From: Nocardioides sp. | Lineage (GTDB): Bacteria > Actinomycetota > Actinomycetes > Propionibacteriales > Nocardioidaceae | Direction of reading: 5' to 3' | DNA: 59,479 bases | Assembly: GCF_014360585.1 (NCBI RefSeq) | Contig: NZ_JACIXG010000026.1 | Location: forward strand, 1-59,479 | In this document: in pieces, positions 17,166 to 26,996 of the stretch | How the letters are laid out: the number at the start of each line of letters is the position of its first letter | Position numbering within the stretch: the stretch's first letter is position 1 | The notes under the pieces: generated by a model | Seen by the model: only the letters and a program-made list of their open reading frames with translations | What the model was told of the DNA's origin: nothing | Databases searched by the model: none | Translations under genes and position numbers: made by a program

Positions 17166-18203
17166 TCAGCTCGCCAGCAGGCGCAGGGTCTCCTCACGGG
17201 CCGGCGCGGTGCGCGGATCCGTTCCCTCGTACGCAGATCCGACAGGGTTCACCATGACCTCGTCCACGCCGTACTCGTCGGCCATTCCGGCCAGGCGCGC
17301 CTTCGCATACTCGGCGGTGCCGATGATCCAGCGGTGGCGCATGGTGTCGACGAGCCCCTGGTGGGCCTCGGGGATCTCGGTCTTCTCGGCCTCGTCGATG
17401 CTGGGCTGCGCGGTCAGCGGCTGGCCCGTACGCAGCTTCAGCATGGTCAGCAGCTGCGGCAGGGCCCGGCGGTCGGCCTCCTCCGCGGTCTCGGCCACGC
17501 TCGCGTTCACCGTGAGGAACGTCTTCGGCTCACGGAGGAGCTCCGACGGTCGGAACGTCGACCGGTAGAGGTCGATCATCGCCTTGGTGTCGGTGCCGTT
17601 GCCCGCGAAGTGGTGCGCAAAGACGTACGGCAGCCCCTTCTCGGCGGCCAGGCGCGCCGAGTAGTCCGAGGAGCCGAGCAGCCAGAGCTCGGCGACCGAC
17701 GCTGCCGACGGGGTCGCGTGCAGGACGTGCTGGCGACCTCCGGCCATCAGCCCCACACCCTCGGGTGCCATCATGGAGACGATGTTGTCGAGATACCCTG
17801 GGAACCGGTTCACCGCGTCGTCGGTCACTCCCCCGGCACCGTGGCGCAGCGCCCACGAGGTGACCGGATCGGTGCCCGGCGCGCGGCCGATGCCGAGGTC
17901 GATCCGCCCGGGGAACGCCGCTTCCAGCAGCGCGAACTGCTCGGCCACGACCAACGGGGCGTGGTTGGGCAGCATCACACCGCCGGAGCCGACTCGGATG
18001 CGCTCGGTCGCGCCGGCCACCAGCGAGATCAGCACTGGCGGGTTGGTCGAGCCGACCGCGGGCATGTTGTGGTGCTCGGCGAGCCAGTAGCGCTCGTATC
18101 CCAGCTCGTCGGCGATCTTGGCCAACGACAGGGTCGCGGCCAGGGCATCTGCGGAGGACTGGTCCTTGCGGACCGGGACCAGGTCGAGAACGCTCAGCTT
18201 CAC
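17166..18203 (-). CDS. luciferase-like (LLM class) flavin-dependent oxidoreductase
   Basis: 345 residues. N-terminal [39 protein letters not shown] and [17 protein letters not shown] are hallmarks of the bacterial luciferase-like alkanal/alkane monooxygenase group that uses reduced FMN (TIM-barrel fold). The GTG at 18203 (then KLSVLDLVP) gives the usual family start. A TTG at 18215, 12 bp upstream and preceded by GGTGGGGG, is an alternative. It is 30 bp after the esterase on the same strand and so may be co-transcribed. Substrate unknown. Confidence 0.9.
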   Translation of the reverse strand: MKLSVLDLVPVRKDQSSADALAATLSLAKIADELGYERYWLAEHHNMPAVGSTNPPVLISLVAGATERIRVGSGGVMLPNHAPLVVAEQFALLEAAFPGRIDLGIGRAPGTDPVTSWALRHGAGGVTDDAVNRFPGYLDNIVSMMAPEGVGLMAGGRQHVLHATPSAASVAELWLLGSSDYSARLAAEKGLPYVFAHHFAGNGTDTKAMIDLYRSTFRPSELLREPKTFLTVNASVAETAEEADRRALPQLLTMLKLRTGQPLTAQPSIDEAEKTEIPEAHQGLVDTMRHRWIIGTAEYAKARLAGMADEYGVDEVMVNPVGSAYEGTDPRTAPAREETLRLLAS

Positions 18204-18233
18204 GTGAGGGCTCAACCCCCACCGAGGCGTCGT

Positions 18234-19418
18234 TTATTCCGGGGGCAGCAGAGCGCGGAGTCCGTCGGCGACGGCTGAACGCCACCAGGCGTAGTCGTGG
18301 CCGCCGTTGTGCTCCGCGGACGTGACGTCGATCCCGGCCGCCCGGAGACGGTCGACGAGGTCGTGGTGGAGCTCGTCGAGGACCCACTCCTGGGTGCCGT
18401 GCGCCAGGTGCACGCGGGTCCTGGCCTCCGGCGTGACGGCGTCGGCGAGGTCGTCGAGCCACAGCGAGGCCGACTGGCTGGCTACACCGTGGATGTGCTC
18501 GGGATAGGTCAGTCCGGCCCGCAGCGCGGTCACGCCGCCGAGGCTCTGGCCCACGACGTACGTCTCCTCGGAGACCGCACGACGCTCGCGCACCCACGGC
18601 AGCAGCTGGTTGACGATGTAGTCGGCACCCTCGCCACCGGCCAGCTCCTCCCAGCGCTTGTCGCGGCCGCCGGAGGCGGGCAGGACGCAGCGTACGTGGC
18701 GGAGGTGGCCGTCGGCGATCAGGTTGTCGAGCGTCGTCGGCAGCGAGTGGTGGTCGGTCCAGATCTCGCCGTCGAGCGCGACCACGAGCGGCAGGTCGAC
18801 GTTGAGCCCGGCGCCTGCCGGGTCGTAGAGCCAGACGTCGCGTCCGTCCGGGCCCGCCTCCAAGGTGACGGTGCCGGGGACGACGTCGTCGCGGCGGGGC
18901 AGCCACGGCTGCAGCGGAGCGTCGGGCAGCGAGACGACCGACTGCTTGATGCCCTGCCGGTTGTGGCACCAGTCGGGGTTGAGCGGGTCGAGATATCCGC
19001 GGTGCAGCACGGCACGGAGCTCGATCTGCCCCTCGCTCTCCCACGGGGCCAGCTCGCCGGGGTGCTTGCACAGGAAGGCGTAGGAGGCGCGCCAGTCGGC
19101 CTTCATCAGGAACGAGGCGTGCCACAGGTCGGTGCCTGCCTTGCGCTCGAGCATCGTCTCGTCGAGGTGACGCTCGTCGGAGAGCCGATTGGCGAAGAGG
19201 AACACCTCCTCGGCCTCGTCGTCGCGCCAGCAGAAGGTGACGACGACCTCGTCGTGCGCGCCACCGGGGCCGGTCTCCTCGATGAGCGGGAGCGAGGTGG
19301 CGATCTGGTCCCAGAACATCTCGATGTCCTCAGGACTGAGTCGATCGATGATCGCGCTTCGCGTCCGTGCTGATGGATTGGGTCGCGCCGCCATGGGTCG
19401 TCGCAACTGCGTACTCAT
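18234..19418 (-). CDS. fes: enterochelin esterase-type hydrolase (Fes/IroD family)
   Basis: 394 residues. An N-terminal enterochelin-esterase immunoglobulin-like domain (VVVTFCWRDDEAEEVFLFAN, HASFLMKADWRASYAFLC, GYLDPLNPDWCHNRQG) is followed by an alpha/beta-hydrolase domain with nucleophile GQSLGGVTAL and catalytic histidine in HNGGHDYAWW. Such enzymes hydrolyse ferric catecholate siderophore lactones in the cytoplasm to free iron. A phosphopantetheinyl transferase lies upstream, but no siderophore NRPS or transporter is in the window. No DtxR/IdeR box is visible upstream. Confidence 0.88.
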   Translation of the reverse strand: MSTQLRRPMAARPNPSARTRSAIIDRLSPEDIEMFWDQIATSLPLIEETGPGGAHDEVVVTFCWRDDEAEEVFLFANRLSDERHLDETMLERKAGTDLWHASFLMKADWRASYAFLCKHPGELAPWESEGQIELRAVLHRGYLDPLNPDWCHNRQGIKQSVVSLPDAPLQPWLPRRDDVVPGTVTLEAGPDGRDVWLYDPAGAGLNVDLPLVVALDGEIWTDHHSLPTTLDNLIADGHLRHVRCVLPASGGRDKRWEELAGGEGADYIVNQLLPWVRERRAVSEETYVVGQSLGGVTALRAGLTYPEHIHGVASQSASLWLDDLADAVTPEARTRVHLAHGTQEWVLDELHHDLVDRLRAAGIDVTSAEHNGGHDYAWWRSAVADGLRALLPPE

Positions 19419-19589
19419 CCGGTTATTCCTCCCGAGTACGGGGCTCTCCCTGTCCCCGCGGGCTGACCAAGTTACTCACAGACGGGCCGAGACGCGAGGT
19501 GCCGAGGTCCCTTTCTCTGTCAATCGACAGGTGATGTCGCATAACCGCTAGTCAAACGCGTGGACAACCGGGTTTCGTTCAGTTTCCTA

Positions 19590-20207
19590 TCAGTTTTCGG
19601 TCCGCATGTCGGCACAGATCGCGACGGCGCCGAGAAATCCGGGGCCCTCCCACTGGGTGATCCGGAGGTCGCCGAACTGGTCCATCGGGCCCTCCTCCGC
19701 GAGAACGTCGAGGCGCTGCGCGGCCGCCATGCTGCCGTGGCCGGCCTTCACCAACGCCTCCTTGCGCACCCACAACCGCGTGAACGCGTACGCAGCGTCC
19801 GGCTGCCCCGACACCCAGGCCGCCTCGAGCGGCGAGAGCGCCCGGTCGGGCCCGCGCACGACTCTCTCCACGTCGATGCCGCACCGACGGGTGGCGGCGA
19901 CCGCCGCGACCTGCCCGCGAGCATGGCTGAGGCTCACCTGGACCGCGGACCGCGCCTGACCGGCCACCGACGGCGCGCCGTGCTCGGTGCTGCCGCACCG
20001 AGCGCAGCGCTGCTCGATCACGATCTCCTCGCGCGCGAGGCCCAGCAGCTCCGCAGCGCACTCGCGGACGAGGACGTGCGCTGCCGCGTACGCCTCTTGG
20101 TCGGCCTCGGCCACCAGGCGCTGGTGGCGGGCCCGCTCCGCGGCGGTCAGCAACCCGAGATCGGCGGCGACCTCGTCCACCGGCGCGAAGCGCACGATCT
20201 CAGTCAT
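19590..20207 (-). CDS. 4'-phosphopantetheinyl transferase (Sfp type)
   Basis: 205 residues. VSLSHARGQVAAVAA, CGIDVERV and RLWVRKEALVKAGHG are the three Sfp/Gsp motifs binding CoA, Mg2+ and the catalytic Lys/Glu. It converts apo to holo carrier proteins of NRPS, PKS or fatty-acid synthase. It lies 25 bp downstream of map on the same strand and is followed after ~170 bp by the esterase. The neighbour suggests siderophore synthesis, but the carrier-protein partner is not in the window. Confidence 0.92.
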   Translation of the reverse strand: MTEIVRFAPVDEVAADLGLLTAAERARHQRLVAEADQEAYAAAHVLVRECAAELLGLAREEIVIEQRCARCGSTEHGAPSVAGQARSAVQVSLSHARGQVAAVAATRRCGIDVERVVRGPDRALSPLEAAWVSGQPDAAYAFTRLWVRKEALVKAGHGSMAAAQRLDVLAEEGPMDQFGDLRITQWEGPGFLGAVAICADMRTEN

Positions 20208-20231
20208 CCCGCCACTCGACCCTGCCGCGGC

Positions 20232-21047
20232 TCAGTGACCGCCCCAGGGGACGCCGAGCTTGCCGAGCATCTCCTCGCCGCCGTCGAGTGCGGTGAGCAC
20301 CCAGGCGCCGTCGGAGGTGAGCGCGAAGGTGTGCTCGAAGTGGGCGGCCCAGGAGCCGTCGTCGGTGACGACGGTCCAGTCGTCCTCGAGGGTGGTGACC
20401 TCGGGGCCGCCGAGGGTGAGCATCGGCTCGATGGCCAGCGCGATGCCGCGCTGCAGCTTGGCGCCCTTGCCCGGCTTGCCGTAGTTGAACACCGACGGCT
20501 CCATGTGCATCTCGGTGCCGATGCCGTGGCCGCTGAACTCCTCGAGGATGCCATAGTCCCCCTGGGAGTCGACATAGGTCTCGATGGCGTGGCCGATATC
20601 GGTGACCCGGCCGCCGAGGCGGGCGGCGGCGATGCCGTGCCACATGGCTTCCTCGGTGACCCGCATCAGCTCGGAGACCTCGTCGGAGACCGATCCCATG
20701 GCGACCGTGATCGCGGCGTCGCCGTGCCAGCCGTCGACGATGGCGCCGCAGTCGATGGAGATGATGTCGCCGTCCTTCAGCTCCCGGGACCCCGGGATGC
20801 CGTGGACCACGACCTCATCGACCGAGGCACAGATCGAGCCCGGGAAGCCGTGGTAGCCCTGGAACGACGGGACGCCACCCCGGGACCGGATCGAGTCCTC
20901 GGCGATGGCGTCGAGCTCGAGAAGCGTGACTCCGGGCCGCGCGGCGGCCCGGAGCACCTCGAGCGTCTCGCCGACCACGAGGCCGGCGATACGCATCTTC
21001 TCGATCTGCTCAGGGGTCTTGATCTGGACCTTGTTCAAGAAGCCCAC
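20232..21047 (-). CDS. map: type I methionine aminopeptidase
   Basis: 271 residues. Metal ligands are visible in IISIDCGAIVDGWHGDAAIT (two Asp), EEFSGHGIGTEMHMEPSV (His), AIEPMLTLGG (Glu) and AAHFEHTFALT (Glu). It removes the initiator methionine co-translationally. It lies downstream of adk in the conserved secY-adk-map order, with a 30-bp gap. In most actinobacteria infA follows closely; here ~7.5 kb of other genes intervenes. Confidence 0.98.
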   Translation of the reverse strand: MGFLNKVQIKTPEQIEKMRIAGLVVGETLEVLRAAARPGVTLLELDAIAEDSIRSRGGVPSFQGYHGFPGSICASVDEVVVHGIPGSRELKDGDIISIDCGAIVDGWHGDAAITVAMGSVSDEVSELMRVTEEAMWHGIAAARLGGRVTDIGHAIETYVDSQGDYGILEEFSGHGIGTEMHMEPSVFNYGKPGKGAKLQRGIALAIEPMLTLGGPEVTTLEDDWTVVTDDGSWAAHFEHTFALTSDGAWVLTALDGGEEMLGKLGVPWGGH

Positions 21048-21077
21048 TGCTCCCCCGTTGCGTAAAGATGTTGTGGT

Positions 21078-21653
21078 TCAGGACTCGTGAACGATGTCGA
21101 GCTCATCGAAGATCCGCTTGGTGACATCGTCGACGTCGCCCATGCCGTCGATCTCGTGGACCAGGCCACGGCCCTTGTAGACCTCGATCAGCGGCGCGGT
21201 CTCCTCGAGGTAGACCTCCTGGCGGCGGCGGATGACCTCTTCGGTGTCGTCGGAGCGACCCTCGAGCTCAGCACGCTGCAGCAGCCGCTGCACGATCTCG
21301 TCCTTGTCGACCGTCAGCACGACCACCGCGTCCAGCGCGTGGCCGGTGAACTTGATCATCCCGTCGAGCTCCTCGACCTGCGCGAGCGTCCGCGGGTATC
21401 CGTCGAGCAGGAACCCCTTGGCTGCGTCGGGCTCGTCGATGCGGTTGCGAACCATCAGGTTCATCACCGAGTCCGGGACGTACTCGCCCTTGCTCATGTA
21501 CGAGTCGGCCTCGACGCCGAGCGGCGTCCCTGCGTCGACGTTCGCCCGGAGGATGTTTCCGGTCGAGATCGCGGGGATGCCGAAGTGCTCGGCGATGAAC
21601 TTCGCCTGGGTGCCCTTACCGGCACCCGGCGGGCCCATGATGATCAGTCTCAT
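21078..21653 (-). CDS. adk: adenylate kinase (short type)
   Basis: 191 residues. P-loop MGPPGAGKGTQAKFIA, AMP-binding AISTGNILRANVDAGTPLG and FLLDGYPRTLAQVEEL. The LID is short (RAELEGRSDDTEEVIRRR) with no zinc cysteines, as expected for high-GC Gram-positives. The ATG overlaps the secY stop (ATGA), giving translational coupling. Confidence 0.99.
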   Translation of the reverse strand: MRLIIMGPPGAGKGTQAKFIAEHFGIPAISTGNILRANVDAGTPLGVEADSYMSKGEYVPDSVMNLMVRNRIDEPDAAKGFLLDGYPRTLAQVEELDGMIKFTGHALDAVVVLTVDKDEIVQRLLQRAELEGRSDDTEEVIRRRQEVYLEETAPLIEVYKGRGLVHEIDGMGDVDDVTKRIFDELDIVHES

Positions 21654-22960
21654 CGGAGGAACCCTTCATAGTTGCGCTGCTGGAGCTGGCTCTCGATCTG
21701 CTTCACCGTGTCGAGGGCAACGCCGACCATGATCAGGATCGAGGTGCCACCGAACGGGAAGTTCTGGTTCGCATTGATGAGCGCCAGCGCGATCAGCGGG
21801 ATGAGCGCAACCAGACCGAGGTAGAGCGAGCCCGGCAGGGTGATGCGGGACAGAACGTAGGACAGATAGTCCTCGGTCGGCTTCCCAGCCCGGATTCCCG
21901 GAATGAAGCCGCCGTACTTCTTCATGTTGTCGGCGACCTCCGGCGGGTTGAAGGTGATCGACACGTAGAAGTAGGTGAAGAAGATGATCAGCGCGAAGTA
22001 CGTCGCCATGTAGATCGGGTGGTCACCCTGGACGAAGTAGTTGTTGATCCAGTCGACCCAGATGGGCGGGTCCTGCGCGTTCTGGTTGAACTGCGCCGCC
22101 ATCGCCGGAAGGTAGAGCAGCGACGAGGCGAAGATGACCGGGATGACACCGGCCTGGTTCACCTTCAGAGGGATGTACGTCGAGGAGCCGCCGAACATCT
22201 TGCGGCCGACCATCCGGCGGGCGTACTGAACCGGGATCCGGCGCTGGGCCTGCTCGATGAAGATGACCGCGGCCATGATCGCCAGACCGATGATGAGCAC
22301 GATCGCGAAGGTCCACCAGCCCTTGTCGTTCTTGACGGCCCACATGGTGGCCGGGAAGGTGGCGACGACCTGGGTGAAGATCAGGATCGACATACCGTTG
22401 CCGATACCGCGCTCGGTGATCAGCTCACCCAGCCACATGATGACGGCGGTGCCGGCGGTCATGGTGACGACCATGACCAGGAAGGTGGCTGTGCCGTCGT
22501 CGTGCAGCAGAGGCTGCGTACAACCCTGGAGCAGGTCGCCGGAGCGGGCCAGCGCGACGATGCCGGTGGCCTGCAGGACCGCGAGGCCGAGCGTCAGGTA
22601 GCGGGTGTACTGGGTGATCTTCGACTGCCCGGCCTGGCCCTCCTTCTTGAGCCGCTCCAGTCGCGGGATCACCACGACGAGCAGCTGCAAGATGATGCTC
22701 GCGGTGATGTACGGCATGATGCCGAGCGCGAAGACGGTCAGCTGCAGCAGCGCCCCGCCGGAGAAGAGATTGACCAGGTTGTAGAGGCCGGCGCTGTCAC
22801 CGGTCTGGGCTGCGTCAAGACACTGCTGGACGTTCGCGACGTGAACGCCAGGAGCCGGGATCTGAGACCCAGCCCTGAAGATCACGACGATCAGGAGAAC
22901 GAAGAGCAGCTTCTTGCGCAGGTCCGGGGTACGGAACGCTGATGCGAACGCGCCAAGCAC
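21650..22960 (-). CDS. secY: preprotein translocase subunit SecY
   Basis: 436 residues with ten transmembrane helices. Signature regions are FALGIMPYITASIILQLLVV (TM2 plug side) and the TM4-5 loop GELITERGIGNGMSILIFTQ; the C-terminus is KQIESQLQQRNYEGFLR. The GTG at 22960 (then LGAFASAFRTPDLRKK) is chosen because AAAGAGGA lies 7 bp upstream; the TTG seven codons earlier lies before that site. It forms the Sec channel with SecE and SecG. A 183-bp gap to rplO leaves room for a separate promoter. Confidence 0.98.
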   Translation of the reverse strand: MLGAFASAFRTPDLRKKLLFVLLIVVIFRAGSQIPAPGVHVANVQQCLDAAQTGDSAGLYNLVNLFSGGALLQLTVFALGIMPYITASIILQLLVVVIPRLERLKKEGQAGQSKITQYTRYLTLGLAVLQATGIVALARSGDLLQGCTQPLLHDDGTATFLVMVVTMTAGTAVIMWLGELITERGIGNGMSILIFTQVVATFPATMWAVKNDKGWWTFAIVLIIGLAIMAAVIFIEQAQRRIPVQYARRMVGRKMFGGSSTYIPLKVNQAGVIPVIFASSLLYLPAMAAQFNQNAQDPPIWVDWINNYFVQGDHPIYMATYFALIIFFTYFYVSITFNPPEVADNMKKYGGFIPGIRAGKPTEDYLSYVLSRITLPGSLYLGLVALIPLIALALINANQNFPFGGTSILIMVGVALDTVKQIESQLQQRNYEGFLR

Positions 22961-23143
22961 GAATGGATCCTCTTTCGACAATCAGGGGTCGCAGGGCCTG
23001 CGCCGATGCGAAAACCCGTGGCAGCCTAACAGCCTCCACGGCAGCTCATGCACGTAGGGCTGAAACAGCGGGAGCGCGGTCGGGACCCCGAAGGGGCGAC
23101 CCGGCCGCGCTTCCACGTGACAGGCTCTACGTTAGTAGAACTG

Positions 23144-23584
23144 TCAGAGAACCGTGACAGTTCCGCCAGCGGCCTCGATCTTCTCTTTGGCAGAGCCGGA
23201 GAAGGCGTTGGCGCTGATCTCGACCTTGACGGTCAGGTCGCCCTGACCCAGAACCTTGACGGGGAGGTTCTTGCGAACCGCGCCCTTCTCGATGAGCGTC
23301 TCGGGGGTGACGGTGCCACCCTCCGGGAACAGCTCGTTGAGCTTGTCGAGGTTGACGACCTGGAACTCCACCTTGAACGGGTTCTTGAACCCCTTCAGCT
23401 TGGGGAGCCGCATGTGCATCGGGGTCTGGCCGCCCTCGAAGGCAGCCGGGACCTGGTAGCGGGCCTTGGTGCCCTTGGTGCCGCGACCCGCGGTCTTACC
23501 CTTGGACGCCTCACCACGACCTACTCGGGTCTTGGCCTTCCTGGAGCCGGGAGCCGGCGCCAGGTTGTGCACCTTGAGTGCCAT
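23144..23584 (-). CDS. rplO: 50S ribosomal protein L15 (uL15)
   Basis: 146 residues. N-terminal [20 protein letters not shown] and the Gly/Lys-rich [10 protein letters not shown], then [18 protein letters not shown], are the uL15 signature. The C-terminus [20 protein letters not shown] is also typical. It is the last ribosomal gene of the spc operon before secY and sits one base after rpmD. Confidence 0.99.
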   Translation of the reverse strand: MALKVHNLAPAPGSRKAKTRVGRGEASKGKTAGRGTKGTKARYQVPAAFEGGQTPMHMRLPKLKGFKNPFKVEFQVVNLDKLNELFPEGGTVTPETLIEKGAVRKNLPVKVLGQGDLTVKVEISANAFSGSAKEKIEAAGGTVTVL

Positions 23585-23585
23585 A

Positions 23586-23768
23586 TCAGTCGACCTCCTC
23601 GACCGTCACCAGGTGACGGACGGTCTGGACCATGCCCCGGATCTCCGGGCGGTCCTCCTTGACGACCACGTCGCCGATCCGCTTGAGACCGAGCGTACGC
23701 AGAGTGTCTCGCTGGTTCTGCTTCAGACCAACGAGGCCCTTCTTCTGCTGGACCTTGAGCTGTGCCAT
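23586..23768 (-). CDS. rpmD: 50S ribosomal protein L30 (uL30)
   Basis: 60 residues, starting [20 protein letters not shown]. The motif [20 protein letters not shown] and the end [16 protein letters not shown] fit bacterial uL30. The ATG overlaps the rpsE stop (TGATG), giving tight coupling. Confidence 0.98.
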   Translation of the reverse strand: MAQLKVQQKKGLVGLKQNQRDTLRTLGLKRIGDVVVKEDRPEIRGMVQTVRHLVTVEEVD

Positions 23769-24379
23769 CAGGCCGACACCCCCGCCTTGGGCGCCGCAAC
23801 CTCGGCCTGCGCCTTGAGCAGCGCCTCCGGGGCAACGTCCTCGACCGGGAGACCACGACGCGCGGCAACAGCCTCGGGCGTCTCGAGCATCCGGAGCGCC
23901 TCGACCGTCGCGTGGACGATGTTGATCTGGTTGGACGACCCGAGCGACTTGCTCAGGATGTCGTGGATGCCGGCGCACTCCAGGACGGCGCGCACCGGGC
24001 CACCGGCGATAACACCGGTCCCAGGAGCGGCCGGGCGGAGCATGACCACACCAGCGGCCTTCTCGCCCTGCACCGGGTGCGGGATCGTGGCCTGGATGCG
24101 GGGAACGCGGAAGAAGTTCTTCTTCGCTTCCTCGACACCCTTGGCGATCGCCGCGGGAACTTCCTTCGCCTTACCGTAGCCGACGCCGACCAGACCTTCG
24201 CCGTCGCCGACGATCACGAGGGCGGTGAAGCTGAAGCGACGACCACCCTTCACGACCTTGGCAACTCGGTTGATCGCGACGACCTTCTCGATGTAGGCGG
24301 TCTTGTCGGCACCTTGGTTGCGACGATCGTCGCGACCTCGGCGCTCGCCACCACGCTGTCCGCGCTGGGCTCCGCTCAT
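23768..24379 (-). CDS. rpsE: 30S ribosomal protein S5 (uS5)
   Basis: 203 residues. dsRBD-like N-domain: [41 protein letters not shown]-domain: [20 protein letters not shown] and [18 protein letters not shown]. An N-terminal Gly/Arg-rich extension ([20 protein letters not shown]) and a C-terminal Ala-rich tail are typical of actinobacteria. S5 is important for translational fidelity at the mRNA entry channel. Confidence 0.99.
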   Translation of the reverse strand: MSGAQRGQRGGERRGRDDRRNQGADKTAYIEKVVAINRVAKVVKGGRRFSFTALVIVGDGEGLVGVGYGKAKEVPAAIAKGVEEAKKNFFRVPRIQATIPHPVQGEKAAGVVMLRPAAPGTGVIAGGPVRAVLECAGIHDILSKSLGSSNQINIVHATVEALRMLETPEAVAARRGLPVEDVAPEALLKAQAEVAAPKAGVSA

Positions 24380-24413
24380 CAGACTTTCCTCTTCTCTCGT
24401 TCGATCGTTGCGA

Positions 24414-24797
24414 TCAGAAGGTCAGACCGGCCTCGCGCGCGCCATCAGCGAGCGCGGCGACACGGCCGTGGTACTTGTTGCCGGCGCGGTCGAAGACGAC
24501 GGTCTCGACCCCAGCGGCCTTGGCACGCGACGCGACCAGCTCGCCGACCTGCTTGGCCTTGGCGGTCTTGTCACCGGAGGCGGACCGCAGGTCGCCCTCG
24601 ATGGTCGAAGCCGAGGCAAGCGTCTTGCCGGCCAGGTCGTCCACGACCTGGGCGGTGATGTGCTTGGCCGACCGGGTCACGACGAGGCGCGGGCGCGCCG
24701 GCGTACCCTCGATCTTCTTGCGACCGCGGGCCTGACGACGCAGGCGCGAGCGGACACGGGAAGCGGTGTGCTTGTTGTTCGACAGCGAGATGGCCAT
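24414..24797 (-). CDS. rplR: 50S ribosomal protein L18 (uL18)
   Basis: 127 residues, starting at ATG 24797 ([13 protein letters not shown]); a GTG directly before it is a less likely start. The 5S rRNA-binding core [20 protein letters not shown] and the C-terminal [20 protein letters not shown] are conserved. It overlaps the rplF stop (TGATG). Confidence 0.98.
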   Translation of the reverse strand: MAISLSNNKHTASRVRSRLRRQARGRKKIEGTPARPRLVVTRSAKHITAQVVDDLAGKTLASASTIEGDLRSASGDKTAKAKQVGELVASRAKAAGVETVVFDRAGNKYHGRVAALADGAREAGLTF

Positions 24798-25351
24798 CAC
24801 TTACCAGCCTTTCCGACCTTGCGGCGGATGTTCTCGCCGGCGTAACGAACGCCCTTGCCCTTGTAGGGCTCCGGCTTGCGCAGCTTGCGAATGTTGGCCG
24901 CAACCTCACCGACGAGCTGCTTGTCGATGCCGACGACGCCGAGCTTGGTCGGACCGTCGGTGGTGAAGGTGATGCCTTCGGGGGCGTCGAAGACGATCGA
25001 GTGCGAGTAACCGAGCTGGAACTCCAGCTTGGTCGGACCCTTCGACAGGACGCGGTAACCCACGCCGACGATCTCGAGCTTCTTCTCGTAGCCCTCGGTG
25101 ACACCCAGGACCATGTTGTTGACCAGCGTGCGGGACAGGCCGTGGAGGGCCTTGTTGTCCCGGCTGTCGTCGGGGCGCTTGACGTCGAGGACGTTACGGC
25201 CCTCGTCGTCCTGAGCCTTCTCGACGGTGATCGGGTCGACCACGGTGTGCGACAGGGAGCCCTTGGGGCCCTTGACGCTCACAACCTGGCCATCGATGGT
25301 GACGTCCACGCCGGCCGGAACCAGGACGGGGAGCTTGCCAATACGCGACAT
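24797..25351 (-). CDS. rplF: 50S ribosomal protein L6 (uL6)
   Basis: 184 residues. N-terminal [20 protein letters not shown] and [13 protein letters not shown]-terminal domain VEFQ-like [20 protein letters not shown] and the hallmark [21 protein letters not shown]6 lies near the factor-binding site and GTPase centre. Confidence 0.99.
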   Translation of the reverse strand: MSRIGKLPVLVPAGVDVTIDGQVVSVKGPKGSLSHTVVDPITVEKAQDDEGRNVLDVKRPDDSRDNKALHGLSRTLVNNMVLGVTEGYEKKLEIVGVGYRVLSKGPTKLEFQLGYSHSIVFDAPEGITFTTDGPTKLGVVGIDKQLVGEVAANIRKLRKPEPYKGKGVRYAGENIRRKVGKAGK

Positions 25352-25374
25352 GTTCTTCTCTCTCCCTTCCCTGA

Positions 25375-25782
25375 TTACCAGACGTAGGCGAGGACTTCCC
25401 CACCTACGCCCTTCTTGTTCGCCTGGCGGTCGGTCAGCAGACCCTGGCTCGTCGAGATGATCGCGACGCCGAGGCCGCCGAGCACCTTGGGGAGACCGGT
25501 GTGCTTCGCGTAGACACGCAGACCGGGCTTGCTGATGCGGCGTACGCCGGCGATCGAGCGCTCACGGTTGCGGCCGTACTTGAGGGTGATGGTCAGGGTC
25601 TTGCCGACCTGGCCCTCGGTGGGCTCCAGCACCTCGTACTTGGTGATGTAGCCCTCCTGCTGGAGGATCTCAGCGACGCCCTGCTTCAGCTTGCTGTACG
25701 GCATCGAAACCGTATCGTGGAACGCCTGGTTGGCGTTGCGCAGACGAGTGAGCATGTCTGCGATCGGGTCAGTCATCGTCAT
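25375..25782 (-). CDS. rpsH: 30S ribosomal protein S8 (uS8)
   Basis: 135 residues, starting [20 protein letters not shown]. The C-terminal [20 protein letters not shown] and GGEVLAYVW are the S8 RNA-binding signature. In many bacteria S8 represses the spc operon by binding a mimic of its rRNA site on the mRNA. A strong intercistronic hairpin (25857-25891) sits just upstream. Confidence 0.99.
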   Translation of the reverse strand: MTMTDPIADMLTRLRNANQAFHDTVSMPYSKLKQGVAEILQQEGYITKYEVLEPTEGQVGKTLTITLKYGRNRERSIAGVRRISKPGLRVYAKHTGLPKVLGGLGVAIISTSQGLLTDRQANKKGVGGEVLAYVW

Positions 25783-25856
25783 TGGCCGAACGGCCCTTTC
25801 TCGTAGTGGTTTCCTCGCGACACAAAGCCACGAGGACCTTCAACGTCAGTGGTTGT

Positions 25857-25891
25857 GGTGAATCTGGTGATCGAGCCTGTCGAGATTCACC
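25857..25891 (-). promoter_or_regulatory. hairpin between rpsN and rpsH
   Basis: GGTGAATCT (25857-25865) and AGATTCACC (25883-25891) form a perfect 9-bp stem that includes the rpsN stop codon; TCGA pairs can extend it inside the 17-base loop. Because S8 is a classical autoregulator of this operon, an mRNA structure immediately before rpsH is a candidate regulatory site. I see no clear mimic of 16S helix 21, so this is only a suggestion. Confidence 0.45.
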
Positions 25892-26072
25892 AGGAGGACT
25901 TGGTGACGCCGGGCAGCTCGCCGCGGTGGGCCATCTCACGCAGGCAGATACGGCACAGGCCGAACTTGCGGTAGACAGCCTTCGGGCGGCCGCAGCGCTG
26001 GCAGCGGGTGTAACCGCGAACCGCGAACTTCGGCTTGCGGGCGGCCTTCACCTTGAGAGCGGTCTTCGCCAT
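25887..26072 (-). CDS. rpsN: 30S ribosomal protein S14, zinc-binding type Z (uS14)
   Basis: 61 residues from the ATG at 26072 ([20 protein letters not shown]). Two CxxC pairs (RCQRCGRPK and [10 protein letters not shown]) form the zinc ribbon, so this is the short C+ paralogue. Many actinobacteria also keep a longer zinc-free S14 elsewhere under Zur control. Confidence 0.98.
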
Positions 26073-26073
26073 C

Positions 26074-26634
26074 TCAGTTCTCCTTGAACGGGAAGCCGAG
26101 CGCCTTGAGCAGCGCGCGACCCTGGTCGTCATTGGTGGCGGTCGTCACGAGGGTGATGTCCATGCCCCGCGAGCGGTCGATCTTGTCCTGGTTGATCTCG
26201 TGGAACATGACCTGCTCGGTGAGACCGAAGGTGTAGTTGCCGTTGCCGTCGAACTGCTTGCCGTTGAGGCCGCGGAAGTCCCTGATTCGGGGCAGCGCGA
26301 GCGAGAGCAGGCGGTCGAGGAACTCCCACATCCGGTCGCCGCGCAGCGTGACGTGCGCACCGATCGGCATGCCCTCGCGCAGCTTGAACTGCGCGATGGA
26401 CTTCTTCGCCTTGTTGATCAGCGGCTTCTGGCCGGTGATCGCGGTCAGGTCGTTGACAGCGCCCTCGATCAGCTTGGAGTCGCGAGCAGCCTCGCCCACA
26501 CCCATGTTGACGACGATCTTGGTCAGACCGGGGATCTGCATGACGTTCGGGATCTCGAACTCGGCCTGCAGGGCCGGGGCGATCTCCTCGCGGTACTTCG
26601 TCTTGAGGCGCGGGGCCACAGCGGTGTCGGTCAT
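26074..26634 (-). CDS. rplE: 50S ribosomal protein L5 (uL5)
   Basis: 186 residues. [37 protein letters not shown] and [18 protein letters not shown] are conserved. It binds 5S rRNA with L18 and contacts P-site tRNA. It stops one base before rpsN. Confidence 0.99.
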
Positions 26635-26636
26635 GA

Positions 26637-26996
26637 TCAGATGTCCTTACCGGTCTTGCGCGAGATGCGAACACTGCGCTCGGCGGCGTAGGTCGAACCG
26701 TCGGCGCGACGCTTCTGAACCGTCTCACGGCGGTAGCCGACGCGAACCGGCTCGCCACCCTCGAGCAGCTGGACGTTGGAAACGTGGATCGGGGCCTCGG
26801 TGGTCACGATGCCGCCGGTCATGCCGGCGCGGCCGCCCTGGTCCTGGACCTTGGTGTGCTTCTTGATGAGGTTGATGCCCTCGACAATCACACGGTCCTC
26901 TTCGGTGAAGACAGCGATCACCTTGCCGGAGCCGCCCTTGTCCTTACCAGCGATCACCTTGACGGTGTCGCCCTTCTTGATGTGCGAGCGACCCAT
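26637..26996 (-). CDS. rplX: 50S ribosomal protein L24 (uL24)
   Basis: 119 residues from ATG at 26996 ([20 protein letters not shown]). KOW motif at the N-terminus, then [20 protein letters not shown] and the C-terminal [20 protein letters not shown]. It is an assembly initiator near the exit tunnel. The ATG overlaps the rplN stop; a GTG codon just upstream is a less likely start. Confidence 0.98.
   Translation of the reverse strand: MGRSHIKKGDTVKVIAGKDKGGSGKVIAVFTEEDRVIVEGINLIKKHTKVQDQGGRAGMTGGIVTTEAPIHVSNVQLLEGGEPVRVGYRRETVQKRRADGSTYAAERSVRISRKTGKDI

Noticed and set aside
19419..19589. Iron-responsive (DtxR/IdeR) operator upstream of the Fes-type esterase
   Set aside because: No sequence close to the TTAGGTTAGGCTAACCTAA-type consensus is visible.
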